Source of the DNA: Ophiobolus disseminans
Lineage: Eukaryota > Ascomycota > Dothideomycetes > Pleosporales > Phaeosphaeriaceae
DNA: 64,000 nt
Reading direction: 5' to 3'
Assembly: GCA_010093685.1 (NCBI GenBank)
Contig: MU006227.1
Coordinates: 560,154-624,153, forward strand
Positions 9,883-21,565 of the stretch are shown here, piece after piece. A model generated the notes under the pieces. It did no database searches. It was not told the DNA's origin and saw only the letters and a program-made list of their open reading frames with translations. How positions within the stretch are numbered: position 1 is the first letter of the stretch; each line of letters begins with the position of its first letter. The position numbers and the translations under genes are program-made.

Positions 9883-12800
9883 ATGGCACCGTCGTCCGTC
9901 CCGCCCAACCCGACCGCCCACAATGTCGCCCAGCTGCTGCCCAAGCTCAACGACGACGACCCCGACTTCCGCTTTATGGCCCTGAGCGACCTGCACGACA
10001 TTCTTGTAGTAGCGCATGCCGGCTTCCTCCAACACGACGAGGTCACATGTGCAAAGACGGTCGAGGGCCTGCTGCACACCCTCGTCGACACAAATGGCGA
10101 GGTCCAGAACCAGGCCGTCAAGTGTCTGGGCCCCTTCGTGAACAGGATCCCGGACAAGATCCTGTGTCCCATGATCGAGAAGCTGTCCAACCTGCAGACA
10201 GACAACACCGTCGATCAGTCGATACCTTGTCTTGCCCTCCGCGAGGTCGTCGTCTCCCTCCCACATCCCGTCTCTGGCGTCGCGCGGGGCAAGCCTGTCC
10301 TGGACGCATACAGCGCAGTTAGCAAGGTGCTGATACCGCGCCTCGTGGGCTATCATGTCATCCAGCCGGCACAGCAAGGTCTGCCCAAGGTCCCCAAGGG
10401 CATGCTGCAGGAGGATCTGGCCAAGGGCGCTGACAGCAACGCGATTGATGTCTTGACCGAAGTCGCACGCTGCTTCGGCCCCATGTTGCAGGATGCCGAG
10501 ATCCACGCGCTGCAGAAGATTACGTTCGAGATTCTAGAAAATGAACGCGCGAGCTCCATGATGAAGAAGAAGTCGGTCACCGCCATCTCGACGCTGGCCG
10601 GCTACTTCTCGGACCAGCTGCTGAGCGGCTTTCTCTCCAAGGTCATTGAGCTCATGCGAGATCCTCATTTGACCCGCACCAAGCGGAAGCTCTACATCAC
10701 CATCCTTGGGTCTATGGCACGGTATGTTCCCTCCACTTCCCAGTGTGCTGCTCTACTAACAACAACAGATCAATACCACGGAAATTTGGACCGTACCTGC
10801 AGACCCTGGCCCCCTTTGTTCTGAGCGTACTCAGCACACAAGAGCAGGATGAGGAGATGGATGTCTCAGACGACGAGGGCGAGCGGGATCCAGAGATCGA
10901 CGAGGTCCTTGAAGCCGCTCTTATTGCGCTCGAAGGCTTCCTCGCTTGCTGCTCGCAGGACATGCGCATGTACACCAACGAGACGATCGATGCTGCGACG
11001 CGCTACCTCAAGTACGACCCGAATCTTGCCGACGACGACGATGAAGAGGACGGCCTGAACGATGACGATGACGATGCGCTCGAAGGCGACGATTTCGAGG
11101 AGGAGGCTGGCTACGACGATGACGAGGATGCGAGCTGGAAAGTTCGGCGATGTGCCACAAAGGTTCTGTACACTTTGGTGTCTACTAGAAGTAACGGGGA
11201 TCTCCTGGAAGATGGAACCTTGTACAGCAAGGTAGCCCCGGCACTTATCGCACGCTTCAAAGAGCGGGAAGAGAATGTGCGGCTCGAGGTCCTTGCAACC
11301 TTGTCGAATCTGGTGAAGAAGTCTGGCGATGGACCGTCGCCCGTCAAGTTTGCGGACGAGCATGCTCCGGGTGCAATGGGCCCTCCACCTAGCCGGAAGC
11401 GGCGTCGAGGCGGTAGCGACGCCAGCATGTTCGATCTCCATGGCAACTCATCCCTTTCCATGGGCTTTGACTCGCCTGCGCGGTCATCAACACCAGCGGT
11501 TGGTCCGCAAGCCAGCTTGTCGAAGCTCAGTCCAGACATTGTTAAGGGTGTATCACAGCTTCTCAAGCAGTCTACAAGCCCGCCAAGCACTAAACAGGCA
11601 TCCATTGTACTGGTCAAGGATATTGTCATTACGCAGCGAGGAGGCCTCGAATCATACCTACATCAGATCATCGAACCTGTTGTGGCAGCCGCAAAGACAT
11701 CGAGAGGCGCCACGAGCAGCGCATCGGCAACAGCAAATGGCTTACGAAGCCAGGCCCTGCAGCTTATCGGTGCCATTGCCGACACACATTCCTCACAGGT
11801 CATCCAGCCATACCTGTCCTCAATCGTCGATGCCCTTTTGAAAGGTGTCAAAGATAAGTACAGCAAGCTCTCGATTGAGGCCCTTGCAGCCACGGAGCAG
11901 GTATTGAAGGCACTCACACCTCCTCGCTCAGCATCCTCAGGCTCGCACAACCAGCAGTATCTAGAAGAACTTAATGACGCGCTTGTGAACCGGATAGCGG
12001 CAAACGATGCAGATTTGGAGGTGCGCAAGAGCGCTCTTCATGTCCTCGGTCTCTTCCTTGGGCGAAGCTCTGGCACACAAGGTCTACTCTCAGCTCAGAA
12101 GCGAACTGCCGGACTTGAGCTTCTCGCAGACCGTCTGAAGAATGAGCTTACACGACTTGCGTCTGTTCGTGCCATCGATTCAGTGGCTGCACATACGAAG
12201 GCCGATGGTGAGCTCTCAGCGAAGTGGGTTCGCGGCGTTGCCTTGGAGCTTGGAGCGCAGTTACGCAAAGCCAGTCGTGCACTCCGTGGTGCAAGTCTGA
12301 GCGCTCTACGAACTCTGTCGCTGAACCCACACTCTCGAAGTCAGCTTGACCGCCAGACCAAGGCGCAGATTGTGGACACATTATTGCCACTCCTGGTCGC
12401 TGTTGATCTCCATCTACTTGGCCCTACCTTGATAATCTTGTCTACTTTCGTCAAGGATGATGCAAAGGGAGTCATGACATCACAGCTCAACTCTGCACTC
12501 TGCCAAGTTGTACAGGGTTCAATCAGTGGTACATCACTCGACGCGCTCCTAAGACTGGTTCGCACGATTGGCGAACAACGTGCTGGTCAAGCATTCATGC
12601 AAATGTTGCTACAGGATGTTGGTGTTGGCGGCCATCCAGAAGTGGTGGGCAAGGTGATAGGAAACCTGCTCGTCTATGGTGGCAACAGCGTTGGCGTGTC
12701 GCTCCAGCAATTCATCCAGGAGCTTGAAACGGCACCAGACGATAAGCGGAAGTGCCTCGCTCTGGTTGTCCTAGGTGAATCGGCACTTCGTCTGGGCTCG

Positions 12801-14001
12801 CAGTCGTCGATCGACCCGAAGCTGTTCATCAAGTTCTTTTCTGCTCAGTCAGAACAGGTTCCACTTGCTGCCGCCATTGCTCTTGGACGTGCAGGTGCTG
12901 GTAATGTGAGCAAGTATCTGCCTGTCATTTTGTCCACATTGGGCCAGCCCTCGGCTCCTCAATACCTTCTTCTACATTCGATCAAAGAGATTCTCCAGCA
13001 GGAAGACACGGAGTCGGAAATTCTTCCATACGCCTCCACACTGTGGCAGAACCTTGTGGTTGCCTCACAACTTGAGGATAACAAGGCGATTGGTGCAGAA
13101 TGTATCGGCCGACTGACCATTATCGACCCAAAGACGTACCTTCCTCAGCTACAGGTAAGCCTCATCTTCTTACAAGTAAACAAACAAGTGCTAACATACT
13201 TAGGCGTTCCTGAACGACCGCAAAGGGAGTGTACGCGGCATGGTTATCTCAGCCCTGCGTTACACATTCTCCGATACTGACGAGGCATACGATGAGTATC
13301 TGCGGCCGATCGTAGTGCCCATGTTGGTCCAGATGCTTAACGAGCCCGATCTGGAGAACCGCCGATTAGCACTCATGACCTTCAACTCGGCCATGCACAA
13401 CAAGCCGGATATCATCCTGCCTGCTCTCGATCAACTTCTGCCATTGGCAATGAAGGAGACCATCATCAAGCCCGAGCTCATCCGAGAGGTACAAATGGGG
13501 CCTTTCAAGCACAAGGTCGACGACGGCCTCGAGATCCGCAAGAGCGCGTATGAGACCCTGTACGCCCTGCTCGAGACTGCTTTCGCTCGCCTCTCGCCCA
13601 TCGAAGTCTCCGAGTTCTTCGACCGCATCGTCGCCGGTATTACCGACGAGCACGACGTGCGCATCTTGTGCAACCTCATGCTCACCAAGCTCATGGTCAT
13701 TGCGCCCGACCAGGTGCACTCGCGCCTCGAGTCGATCGCCGAGAACTTCCGCACCGTCCTCCTCGTCAAGGCCAAGGAAAACGCCGTCAAGCAGGAAATC
13801 GAGAAGATCCAAGAAGGCGCCAAGGGTGTCCTCAAAGTCAGCGTGCTCCTCAACAAGCAAATGGGCACCGAGACCGCCGCCGGCACTGCACAGGAAGACC
13901 CGCAGCTTCGCGTCTGGAGCCAGTACTGGGATTGGGTCTCCAAGGACCATGCGGTTGCCCTCTCGGCTGTCACGAACGAGATGAAGGAGCGCGACCGCTA
14001 G
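9883..14001 (+). CDS. CAND1: CAND1 homologue (TIP120, cullin-associated NEDD8-dissociated protein 1)
   Basis: HEAT-repeat protein that binds un-neddylated cullin-RBX1 and exchanges F-box receptor modules of SCF ubiquitin ligases. Three exons, 9883..10721, 10769..13154 and 13204..14001, give 1340 aa; introns of 47 and 49 nt have GT-AG ends and CTAAC branch sites. The N-terminus (HNVAQLLPKLNDDDPDFRFMA) matches the first HEAT repeat. An acidic loop (DDDDEEDGLNDDDDD, near 11030-11125) sits where CAND1 proteins have one. The last exon is the TIP120 domain: RGMVISALRYTFSD, EPDLENRRLAL, QMGPFKHKVDDGLE and RKSAYETLYALL. Length is near that of other CAND1 proteins (about 1230-1340 aa). The start has a good context (gccgccATGg). 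Confidence 0.96.
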
Positions 14002-14320
14002 GTGCCGTCGCCTCCGGGTGGGTCGCAAGGATCGCCAAGATCGCCAAGATCGCCTCAAGCGGTTGGAATGGTCATCGTACGTCAACCGCAGTTCTATTGA
14101 GAGATGTGGGTTTGTTTCGTGGTGGAATGAGGGAGTTGTCAAGTAATTGATACCGAAGCATAGCTAGCGTGGCGTGCCGCAGCGTGAGAGTCTCTGGGGA
14201 AAAGTTAGATGTTACATTGACATGATACCAACTGCTTCTTTTTCAATTTTCTCATACAAACTCCATATGTTGAGATGTGATACGAGTAGGTCCTGCACTC
14301 ATGTAGAAGAGCATCTTCAT
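14002..14320. other. Convergent 3' region between CAND1 and the C2H2-like gene
   Basis: Roughly 320 bp of 3' flanks. Just after the CAND1 stop are three tandem copies of a 9-mer (GATCGCCAA, the last diverged) at 14031-14057. Otherwise nothing. Confidence 0.5.
14031..14057. repeat. Short tandem 9-mer repeat (GATCGCCAA x3)
   Basis: Two exact copies and one diverged copy (GATCGCCTC) in the CAND1 3' UTR. Likely replication slippage; no function implied. Confidence 0.85.
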
Positions 14321-14907
14321 CTACATTCTCATTTTCTTCCCCACGCCCGGCAAATGTACATTCACCTCACACCCCTCCTCGTCCCCCCTTGCATCACAGC
14401 AATCCCACACAAAGCCCTCTGGCATCTCGTCGCGATAATCTTCGACGGGGCCGTGCTCGGGGCCGTGGTCGGCGAAGAATTCATCCATGTCAGGTTCCAT
14501 AACACCTGTGAGGGTTAGCAGGGAGGCAGAGACGGTGTGAGGCGGGCGCTGAACATGGAGTGTGCTTTTACGCTAGAAATCGATATGTAGAAAGATGGGG
14601 GCAGCATACCTGGATGCCATTGACATGCATCGCTACAATTCTGCGTAACGTCGTATTCTTGCTTGCACTGTGCGCATATTTCGTAGCGGTGCGTGGATTC
14701 TCTTTTCCGCTTCCCGCTGCTGACGAGGAGTTTCTGACATGCGAGATTGTATGCTTCGGGGCTTTCGAGGCAGATTTCTTGGAGAACTGTTTGGAGTCGG
14801 GTTAGGCTTGCGGATTGGATGGCGGTGGAGAGGATGTGGGCTTGTGCGGCGTGTTGGGTGGGTTTGGATGGGGTGGTGGTGGTGGTGGGAAGGGGGGAGG
14901 TGGGCAT
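14321..14907 (-). CDS. Small C2H2-like zinc-binding fungal protein
   Basis: 160 aa from two exons, 14907..14610 and 14505..14321, with a 104-nt GT-AG intron that splits a Gly codon. The N-terminus is Thr/Pro-rich (MPTSPLPTTTTTPSKPT), followed by a helical region containing LQTVLQEICLESPEAY. A basic KRKRE run is a possible nuclear signal. The core is YEICAQC.QEYDVTQNCSDACQWHPG followed by an acidic stretch and FVWDCC, a Cys/His arrangement shared by a family of small fungal proteins often listed as C2H2-domain proteins. Exact role unknown. Tail-to-tail with CAND1. Confidence 0.8.
14856..14904 (+). other. G-rich tract abutting the start codon of the C2H2-like gene
   Basis: On the + strand the region holds five runs of three or more G separated by GGT repeats. 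It is the complement of the Pro/Thr codons 2-17 of the gene, so its composition is explained by coding. A G-quadruplex is possible but two loops are long or G-interrupted. Confidence 0.4.
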
Positions 14908-15074
14908 TGTGTTTGGATTGTGATGGTTTTGTGGATTAATATGTGGTTGTTGAAATCAAACGATAATTGTAGAGAATTGGGTTGGGTGTTGCACTTCGCT
15001 CAGCGCCGTGGACTTTAGATGCACGTTGTTTGGGCGATGACGTCGCTGTCGCGTGGAGTTGGGTGGTACGCGTA

Positions 15075-15119
15075 ACATAAGCAACCACCTGGCGATCGCC
15101 CCCACCTGACGATCTCGAA
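15075..15119 (+). repeat. Left terminal inverted repeat of the pogo/Fot1 element
   Basis: 45 bp matching the reverse complement of 16932-16976 with three mismatches. It contains two direct copies of a CCACCTGGCGATCGC-like subrepeat, the second with one A for G, a usual layout for transposase binding sites. Confidence 0.92.
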
Positions 15120-15174
15120 CACCATTTTTCATCCAAACTTCAAACGATTGTATCTCCACCACCATGATAGCTAT

Positions 15175-16900
15175 TGACAAAGCAATTGAATAAATATACT
15201 TCCTCAGTCCTAACGCATCTTTTAAGTTTTCTGATTTTGCGAAAAAGTATCAGTGCAACGCTAGGACGCTGTCGCGGAGGCACAGAGGGGTATAGGGCTC
15301 ATGCAAGAGCAAGGTGGAAAATAACTGGTTACTCAACAACGCGCAGGAATCTCAGCTTGTACAATATTTCAACGACCTTTGCGGACGCGGCCTACCTCCC
15401 TCTAAGCCTATGATATGAAATTTCGCAGCCTAGATTGCTAAGAAATCAACTAGAAAGAACTGGGCTAATCGCTTTGTACGTCGCCACAACATCGATCTTA
15501 TCTTACACTAGGCATCTAGCCTTGATTGCTAGAGTTTCAAGGCTGATTCTACCTTCAAGTATAAGCTAAACTTTGAGCTTTTACGCCCAAAAATCGAACA
15601 ATACTGTGATGGGCTAGACCCATGCAGGACCCACTAGTGGGTTTGAGAGCGGCGCAGTAACGCCTCAAATGTCTTCATGCTGCATAAATATCGACTACGC
15701 AAGTTGAACACCGTTGATTCAACTTGTGCCTGCCTTTTGGCCGAGGTTGGTGCATGTAGTCGTGCCTATTTCCTTTTTAAGGTTCAACCCCTTACACTTA
15801 ACGGCCATAGCAGCTATGTTACAATGGACTTTATAAGCTACTGCAACGCCAATAAGATCCTCCTTATAGTGTATCCACCTCACAGTACTCACACGCTGCA
15901 GCCGCTTGACGTTGTCATGTTTTCTCCGCTTGCAGCTGCGTACAAAGCTAAGCTAGCTGCCTTTATGGATTGATGCTAAGAACTTACCTCTATCACAAAG
16001 CGCGACTTTTATAGGCTTTTCAACGCTGCCTGGAGTATCTTGCTTGTCTCAAAAACAATTGTACAAGCCTTTAAGGTGACTGGAATTGCTCTACTTAAGC
16101 TAGAGGAGATTCTTTAAAAATTCAAAGCACCACAACAATTAGATGCCTTATAGCTAAGTAGCAGCAATAGTACAAGCTTAGTATTGAGTGCAAGCGACTA
16201 GCGAAAGATAGAGCAATTGCTAAGGCAGGCAGTAGACAATATTTACAACTCTAAGTTGCAGCAGCTCAGCCAAACAATCCACACAATCTCAGTAAAGAAT
16301 TAGCTTCTTACACATGAGAACGAGTCACTCAAAGAAGCTCTAGCCAATAAGAAGCAACGTAGGTAGCGTGGCAAAGCTTTGCTGCTTCAGAAACTAGATT
16401 ATTAGGATGGAGGAGCAATCTTTTGGAGCCCTGCAATGGTGGCTAACGCTCGGCATCAACATGAGCTCAAGGACCTCAAAGAATAGCAGGAAATACACCC
16501 AAAAAGCGAGGCTGCAAAGCTTAAGGAGGAACAGGCTCAGTTCCTTAAGCAGCGTCGTCAGAATCGAGTTGTACCTGTTGCCAAAGAGGAGCGTGAGCGC
16601 TTAGCTTCTAAGAAAGCATTTCAGCGCAAGGAAGATAAGATGGTCAAGCAGCTTGAGAAACAACTCCGAAACAATCTGAAATTATCGTAAAAGGGTAAGA
16701 AGCAGAGCCTTATAGCCTCCAAGGCTGCGCAAGCTCCTGTTGTTGATTCTTAGCCTGATGAGGTAGAGGAAGTAGTTCTAATGCTCACCAGCCGCCCAAG
16801 AAGCTGCTTACATAATCTAAAATTCAGGAATTACTGCTTAAGATAGTAGAAACTCAACACCAAATAGTCCTATAATAATAGCTATTGTACGTGGCTCAAA
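15175..16900 (+). pseudogene. Remnant of pogo/Fot1 transposase
   Basis: Reading on through stops, the frames give in order an N-terminal psq/CENP-B-like DNA-binding domain (about 15215-15480), the DDE domain (about 15677-15973, with NGHSSYVT and PPHSTHTLQPLDV) and a Lys/Glu/Gln-rich C-terminal tail (about 16170-16720). The Asp-x-His-x-S block appears as NGHSS, so the catalytic Asp (usually DGH) reads Asn. No ORF longer than about 100 codons survives. It lies wholly inside the inverted repeats. Confidence 0.85.
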
Positions 16901-16931
16901 AACGTCATGTTTGTAGGTGGGCGTTGCACGT

Positions 16932-16976
16932 TTCGCGATCGCCAGGTGGGGGCGATCGCCAGGTGGTTGCTTACGT
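16932..16976 (-). repeat. Right terminal inverted repeat of the pogo/Fot1 element
   Basis: Inverted partner of 15075-15119, with both CACCTGGCGATCGC subrepeats intact. The TA dinucleotide directly outside completes the target duplication. Confidence 0.92.
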
Positions 16977-16978
16977 TA

Positions 16979-17304
16979 ACCCCTGGCTTCCACGCTCGCG
17001 TTGAGTACTAGCTGAGGCTGTGCGATTAGCCCAGGATGTCTACAAGTATTTTGTGAGCAGCTCGAATTCCATTATTACGTTTCGGAAATGTTACGGTCAA
17101 AGTGAAGGACGAGGGTTGGAAGAAGGATAAATGCGAGGATGTCTCGAACCGGAAAGCGCAGCCGAAGCTTCCCCACCAACGCCACATGTCCTCCAGATTT
17201 CAGCTCGCGCCCTTCACCTGTAGTATCACTATTCTTTTTCCCGTCCTTCGAGATTATCGTACTTCCAAGTGCATTCGCGTCCGCGTCCGAAGAGCAGGTA
17301 CAAT
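16979..17304. other. Promoter region of the F-box-like gene
   Basis: About 330 bp between the transposon and the next gene. Open frames here (for example 17139-17402 on +) run through into the gene in the wrong frame and are not supported. The element inserted roughly 330 bp upstream of the gene start, so it may affect its promoter. Confidence 0.45.
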
Positions 17305-18180
17305 ATGACGTCGCAGGTGGGTTGGTGGGTAGCGGATCAGAGGCTTCTAGTTCGCTGACTTCCTCAGTCAACCGTGTCTTTGGAATGGGCTCAATCATAT
17401 AGCAAGGATCCGTCCAAAACGGGCTTCCTGGATCTGCCTCGCGAACTGAGAGACTATGTCTATACTTTCGCGTTCCGTGTGCCTGGCGCAATCTTCATCT
17501 ACTCCGCCAACCCCTACAGCGTCCGTCCAGATTCGAAAGCAATGATCGTACGTTACAGGAACGAGGGCCCTATTGAGCCACAAAAACTCGGCAACGCGAT
17601 CCCAGTGCCAATGCTTCGCATTTGCAAACAACTCCACGCGGAATGCGGCCCCTTTCTCTACGGTGGAAATGTCTTTCGCGTCTGGTTCCTGAGCGATACA
17701 GGATTGCCGCTTCAGTATCGGCAACTTGTGCGACATATCATGTTCACCACTGAGCCAGATCATCGCATATTCAAGACCAATTTCGATGAGGTCAACTACG
17801 GCTGGAAGCGACGCTTCTGGCCCAGCGTCATTACAGCCGGCATGGACCTGATCGAGCGTTTCCCCTCTCTGGAGACCCTGACATGTGTACCAATCACGAC
17901 ATCGTGTCCGGAATGGACTCCCGCGTTCTTCACTGTGTACAACAAGACGAAAGAGCAGCGCATTGCCCTTGCAGCGCAGTGGTTGCAATCTAGGTGTCCT
18001 GTGGAGAACGACCAGCTACGTGCATGCTTACGGTTGGAGTTACAAGCGCCACCTGGGCTTTCGACGGATGAGTTCAAGGGCTCAAGATTTGTTCCTGATG
18101 AAGATGAGGATAGTTGGGATTGCACCGAGTTTGCACACGCCTTTCAGCTGATGAGGGTCTTGAATGACGTCGCGACATGA
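17305..18180 (+). CDS. F-box/2EXR-like fungal protein
   Basis: 274 aa from a 12-nt first exon (17305..17316, encoding MTSQ) and a main exon 17368..18180; the 51-nt intron has donor GTGGGT, branch GCTGAC and acceptor CTCAG. The start was deduced because the main frame has no suitable ATG near its beginning: it opens after a stop at 17356 and reads STVSLEWAQSYSKDP. The F-box-like motif is FLDLPRELRDYVYTFAF (about residues 24-40), found in very large fungal families of unknown substrates; the family then shows PMLRICKQLHAECGPFLYGGN, as here. The rest has no recognised domain. If it is a true F-box protein it would be an SCF receptor. Confidence 0.75.
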
Positions 18181-18794
18181 ACGCTACAATTCACAAGTGA
18201 TTTTGTCCCAAAACCGGACAGTGCTATCTTACGGGTTGAGGTCATGACAGCTGTTTACACTGGTCGAGCAAATACAGAATGAGCGCTAAGGGCTTCAGCA
18301 GTCATTATCACTATCATAATACGAGCCAGTGCCCTTGTCTCTATCGATGCCGTCTCGCCAACTGCACGGTTCGGAAGTATTGCTTCCCAGCGATAATTAC
18401 AAGTCAGTCAAGCCGACATTCGGAAAGCGTCACCAAGTTCTCAAACAGCGAGTGTGATGATCAGATGCAGACCACCGCCTTAGACATTCGTCGAAAGCTA
18501 AGACAACCTGTTTAGTACACAGTGTCCGTCTTTGCGGCACTTACAATCTTCATGCGCATGGTTCAAATCTGAGATATGCTTCGGGCTGTCAGTAAGTGTT
18601 GTTTGGCAGCAAAGCACGATGTGTCAAGCAGCAACTAAGACATTGCTTCGATGTCTTTCCAGCTTTGAGTCGCGAGTTCCAGCCAGTCTCACTTGCGCAA
18701 CATCTCACGTTGTATCTATATCCCTCGCCTTCTTGAAAATGCTTTTCGGTTTTCAATAATCGCCTTCATATTGCTCATCCCGCTTCCCATCGCC
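18181..18794. other. Intergenic region
   Basis: About 0.6 kb. Short open frames (18279-18515, 18532-18759) are Ser/Cys-rich and unconvincing. An in-frame extension of the next gene up to 18693 lacks a good start and is taken as leader. Confidence 0.45.
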
Positions 18795-19681
18795 ATGCAA
18801 CAACCATTTCTCCACGTGCATATGGATTTCCCCCTGCTCTTCCCCAGTCTCTTCGTCTCTCTAGAGCGCCTCAAGGACGATCCATACGAAGCAGGGTGGG
18901 TTTTAGGATGTATCAACGATATGGCGGGCTGCTTCATCAGGGCATACGTTCGGACACCTCCCGGAAGCGACGTCAACAACTATCTATCAACAGCCCGCGC
19001 ATTCGCTCAAAGCTATTTGCGAGCCTTTAACTCATCCGACCTCGATATTGGCCAGCTCCTCGACGTTGTCCAAATGGTTCACACGTCACACACACAAACG
19101 GGAACATATCAGCCATCCCCTGTAGCTGTCGACGATCAGCTCATACAGGAAGACATGATTATGGAACTCGACGACAGGTTTGCTGAACTGCTAGATGAGG
19201 CGGTTGTTAAATACATGTACGATGGAGAGACTGATCGAATCGAATTCGTGGATTTGGCCTGGGGCTGGAACGATGGTAAGCATATTTGGAAATCTGTCTA
19301 TCTCATGATTGACCACTGACCAACGAAACAGCGCAAGAGATTGACGACGAAGACATATCTACACATTTGCGAGTACAATACATTCCGGACGAAACCCCAA
19401 CCGAGTACATACCTTGCGGGCCTAAGATTCCTCTTCACGACTTTAGCGCCCCGTACACGAGTGCCACCCTACCTGATGCAACTTCCTCAATATGCTGTGA
19501 ATCGTTTGAGGCCGACGACAGCCGACCTATAGTACTTGCAAGATGCGTGTCGTCCCATATCTTCCATGGAGAGTGTTTGGGTTGGTGGGTCAATGAGAGC
19601 GCTATGGCGAATGCAAATACGTGCCCAATCGACAGGGCAGTACTATGCGTGGGAAGAGGAAGAGTGCATCCTACTACCTAA
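18795..19681 (+). CDS. RING-type protein, copy A of a tandem trio
   Basis: 276 aa from exons 18795..19275 and 19332..19681; the 56-nt intron has GTAAGC and AACAG and splits an Ala codon. The N-terminal 200 residues are helical and specific to this family; the C-terminal end is RING-like: SSICCESF, then ARCVSSHIFHGECLGWWVN and NTCPIDRA. The normal last Cys pair is CP.C; here it is CPID, so one zinc ligand is Asp, and the first CxxC is compressed to CC. It is a diverged RING that might still bind an E2 enzyme. Copies B (20022) and C (21566) follow on the same strand. The intact frame suggests this copy is expressed. Confidence 0.75.
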
Positions 19682-20021
19682 TTTCGTCAGTCCGAAGTAA
19701 TGTCTAGGCCGGCATCTTGGATCAAACGAGACCAATATCAGCACTTTTCATTAGTCAAAGTTGCCATCATGACTACGCTCTCTCGACAGCGTTTCGATAA
19801 TCATATGCAGCTTGTCATCTTGGCTTTCGGCCTAATGTCGACATACAACACAGTTGAGGGGTTCGAGCGTTGTATAAGTACAAAAGTTTAGCGAAAGGAT
19901 CATCAAGCGCGCGTTCCATATCACTTCACAGTGAACCAAACCTTTTCCCGACTTCTATAAGATTCGTCTTTTTCTCTCCAATTATCACTACCCCCCACCC
20001 CACCTTTTTTCACAACTCAAT
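19682..20021. other. Spacer between RING copies A and B
   Basis: 340 bp with no open frame of note. The last part (19960-20020) is pyrimidine-rich just before the start of copy B, usual for a fungal core promoter. Confidence 0.45.
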
Positions 20022-21123
20022 ATGCCTACCGAACGAATTGCTGAACACGTTATGAGTCGCATAACCCAGGCGTGGCTCTTTGCCTTTTGGTCTAATGGCA
20101 AAAGGATCGACCCGGTGGAAGAGTCCATAAGAGTATATTTTCGGCTCCATGTGTCCAGCCTCTTCGAAGTTACAGAAGACGCTATAAAGAACTCTCCGCC
20201 GATTGAATTGGGTAGATTTCTCTCTATCATTCTCAAATGCTCAAACTACCTAGGTTTGTTCCTCAATGCAACGCCCATCTCCTGAGCAGTTCTTGGAATA
20301 CAACGCCCAGCTCCAAGAGCACATTCGTCGCAAATGCCCCAATATCGACGTTGAAAAACTTGAAATGAAAAAAGTCGCTTTCGAAATTTCTGGGCGCATG
20401 GATACTCGGCAGGCCCATGACCCGGACGCTGAACTAATCGAAGTCGCACTCCTCCCCATCAACTCACGAGAAACACGGTTGCGTGGCATCCTGTATAACG
20501 CTTCTGTTACGCATGTGCCGTTGCGGGGCCTCATGACTGGCCTGCAATCGACATTTCACAAAGAGCTCAGCTTTTGGCAGTTCTTGCTGGTTACCCGTGG
20601 GTTTTGACACGAAGAAAAGAGTCGCCGTGGCATTCCCGATCCTGAGATCTTGAACATTCAGACCAATATTCATGATAACCATGAGAACGAGCATGGCCTC
20701 CTTCCCACAGGCACTCGTGTTCCAATGAAGAATTTCTGCAACCCGGCGGAGACAATTCCAGAAGGATCGACGTGTTCGATTTGCATCTGCAAAGTCACCG
20801 TCACGTCGTCCATATCCGACGAAGCTCATGAAGATCCAGACGCGTTCGAAGTCACCGATCTCAACGACAAAGCAGACGGCGAAATCATCTCAGACACGGA
20901 TGAGGTCCCTGTCGTCACTACCTGTGGCCACTGTTTCCACGAGACATTTCTCGACGCCTGGGTCAACGATTCAGCCATACGCACCGCAAACTAGTGCCCT
21001 TCATGTCGCACAGAGATGTGCGAAGGTCGTCCGCGCGTGCCAGCCCCGGGGCAGGACGAGGTCGAAGATGCTAACCTGATCTGGCAATCGAAGAGCGCTA
21101 ACAAATTATGGCGATGCAGTTAG
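20022..21123 (+). pseudogene. RING-H2 protein, copy B of the trio, disabled by a frameshift and two stops
   Basis: The N-terminal part reads from ATG 20022 in one frame (ELGRFLSIILKCSNYLGLF, which aligns with EIGRFFGAVYNAT in copy C). Near 20265-20285 the similarity moves to the +1 frame, which then continues to 21123 but is broken by TGA at 20605 and TAG at 20992. Beyond these the RING is well kept: CSICICKV, then TTCGHCFHETFLDAWVN and CPSCRTEMC, a proper C3H2C3-type arrangement. CGA to TGA (Arg) and CAG to TAG (Gln) would each be one C-to-T change. Sequencing error could fake the frameshift but hardly both stops. Confidence 0.8.
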
Positions 21124-21565
21124 CGGAAGGCATTAATCCTGAGCTGCTGGCTCATCTCGGCTCGAGACTCGAGGCATTTGATTAGATTAGCAGAGTTTCA
21201 TAAAATGTACGAGGTCTTAGTAGGCCAAGATCGTAGAGAAATAATGCGACAACATCATTATATTTTCCAGGTGTGACAGCCTATTTAGTTGTACATCATT
21301 GTTTCGTTTCACGTAAAAAAAATCACGTTCTGTGCTTACATTGTGACATTGTGCTCAGCAATACGAACAAGGGAAAACTGCGCCTTTCATGTCTCAAACA
21401 ACGTCACGCACTGGAACATTCACGGTTGATGGAACGACGTTGTGTGTGTTTCACAGCGCCATATTGTACTCTCCCGCAAGCAAATAACCCTACAAATACA
21501 TACTTTTGGTTTCTCCTACGGGCTAATCTCAACAACCGCTCAACCCCAACTACTAAATATTCACC
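21124..21565. other. Spacer between RING copies B and C
   Basis: About 440 bp; nothing recognised. Copy C begins in a good context (caccATGcc). Confidence 0.45.

Larger units (their letters stand above)
15075..16976. mobile_element. Degenerate pogo/Fot1-type DNA transposon, 1902 bp, with TIRs and TA target duplication
   Basis: Bounded by 45-bp inverted repeats (42 of 45 matching) that begin ACRTAAGCAACCACC, each flanked by TA (15073-15074 and 16977-16978), the target preferred by the Tc1/mariner superfamily. Inside are remnants, on the + strand, of a Fot1/pogo transposase: a helix-turn-helix segment readable as FAKKYQCNARTLSRRHRG, a CENP-B-type part with WANRFVRRHNIDLI, and the DDE catalytic domain with the hallmark IVYPPHSTHTLQPLDV. 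Many stop codons and frame changes mean it makes no enzyme. The abundance of TAG and TAA in place of expected Gln codons is compatible with RIP. Confidence 0.9.

Noticed and set aside
14856..14904. G-quadruplex as a regulatory element at the start of the C2H2-like gene
   Set aside because: The G-runs follow from Pro/Thr codons and two loops are long, so there is no need for a structural explanation.
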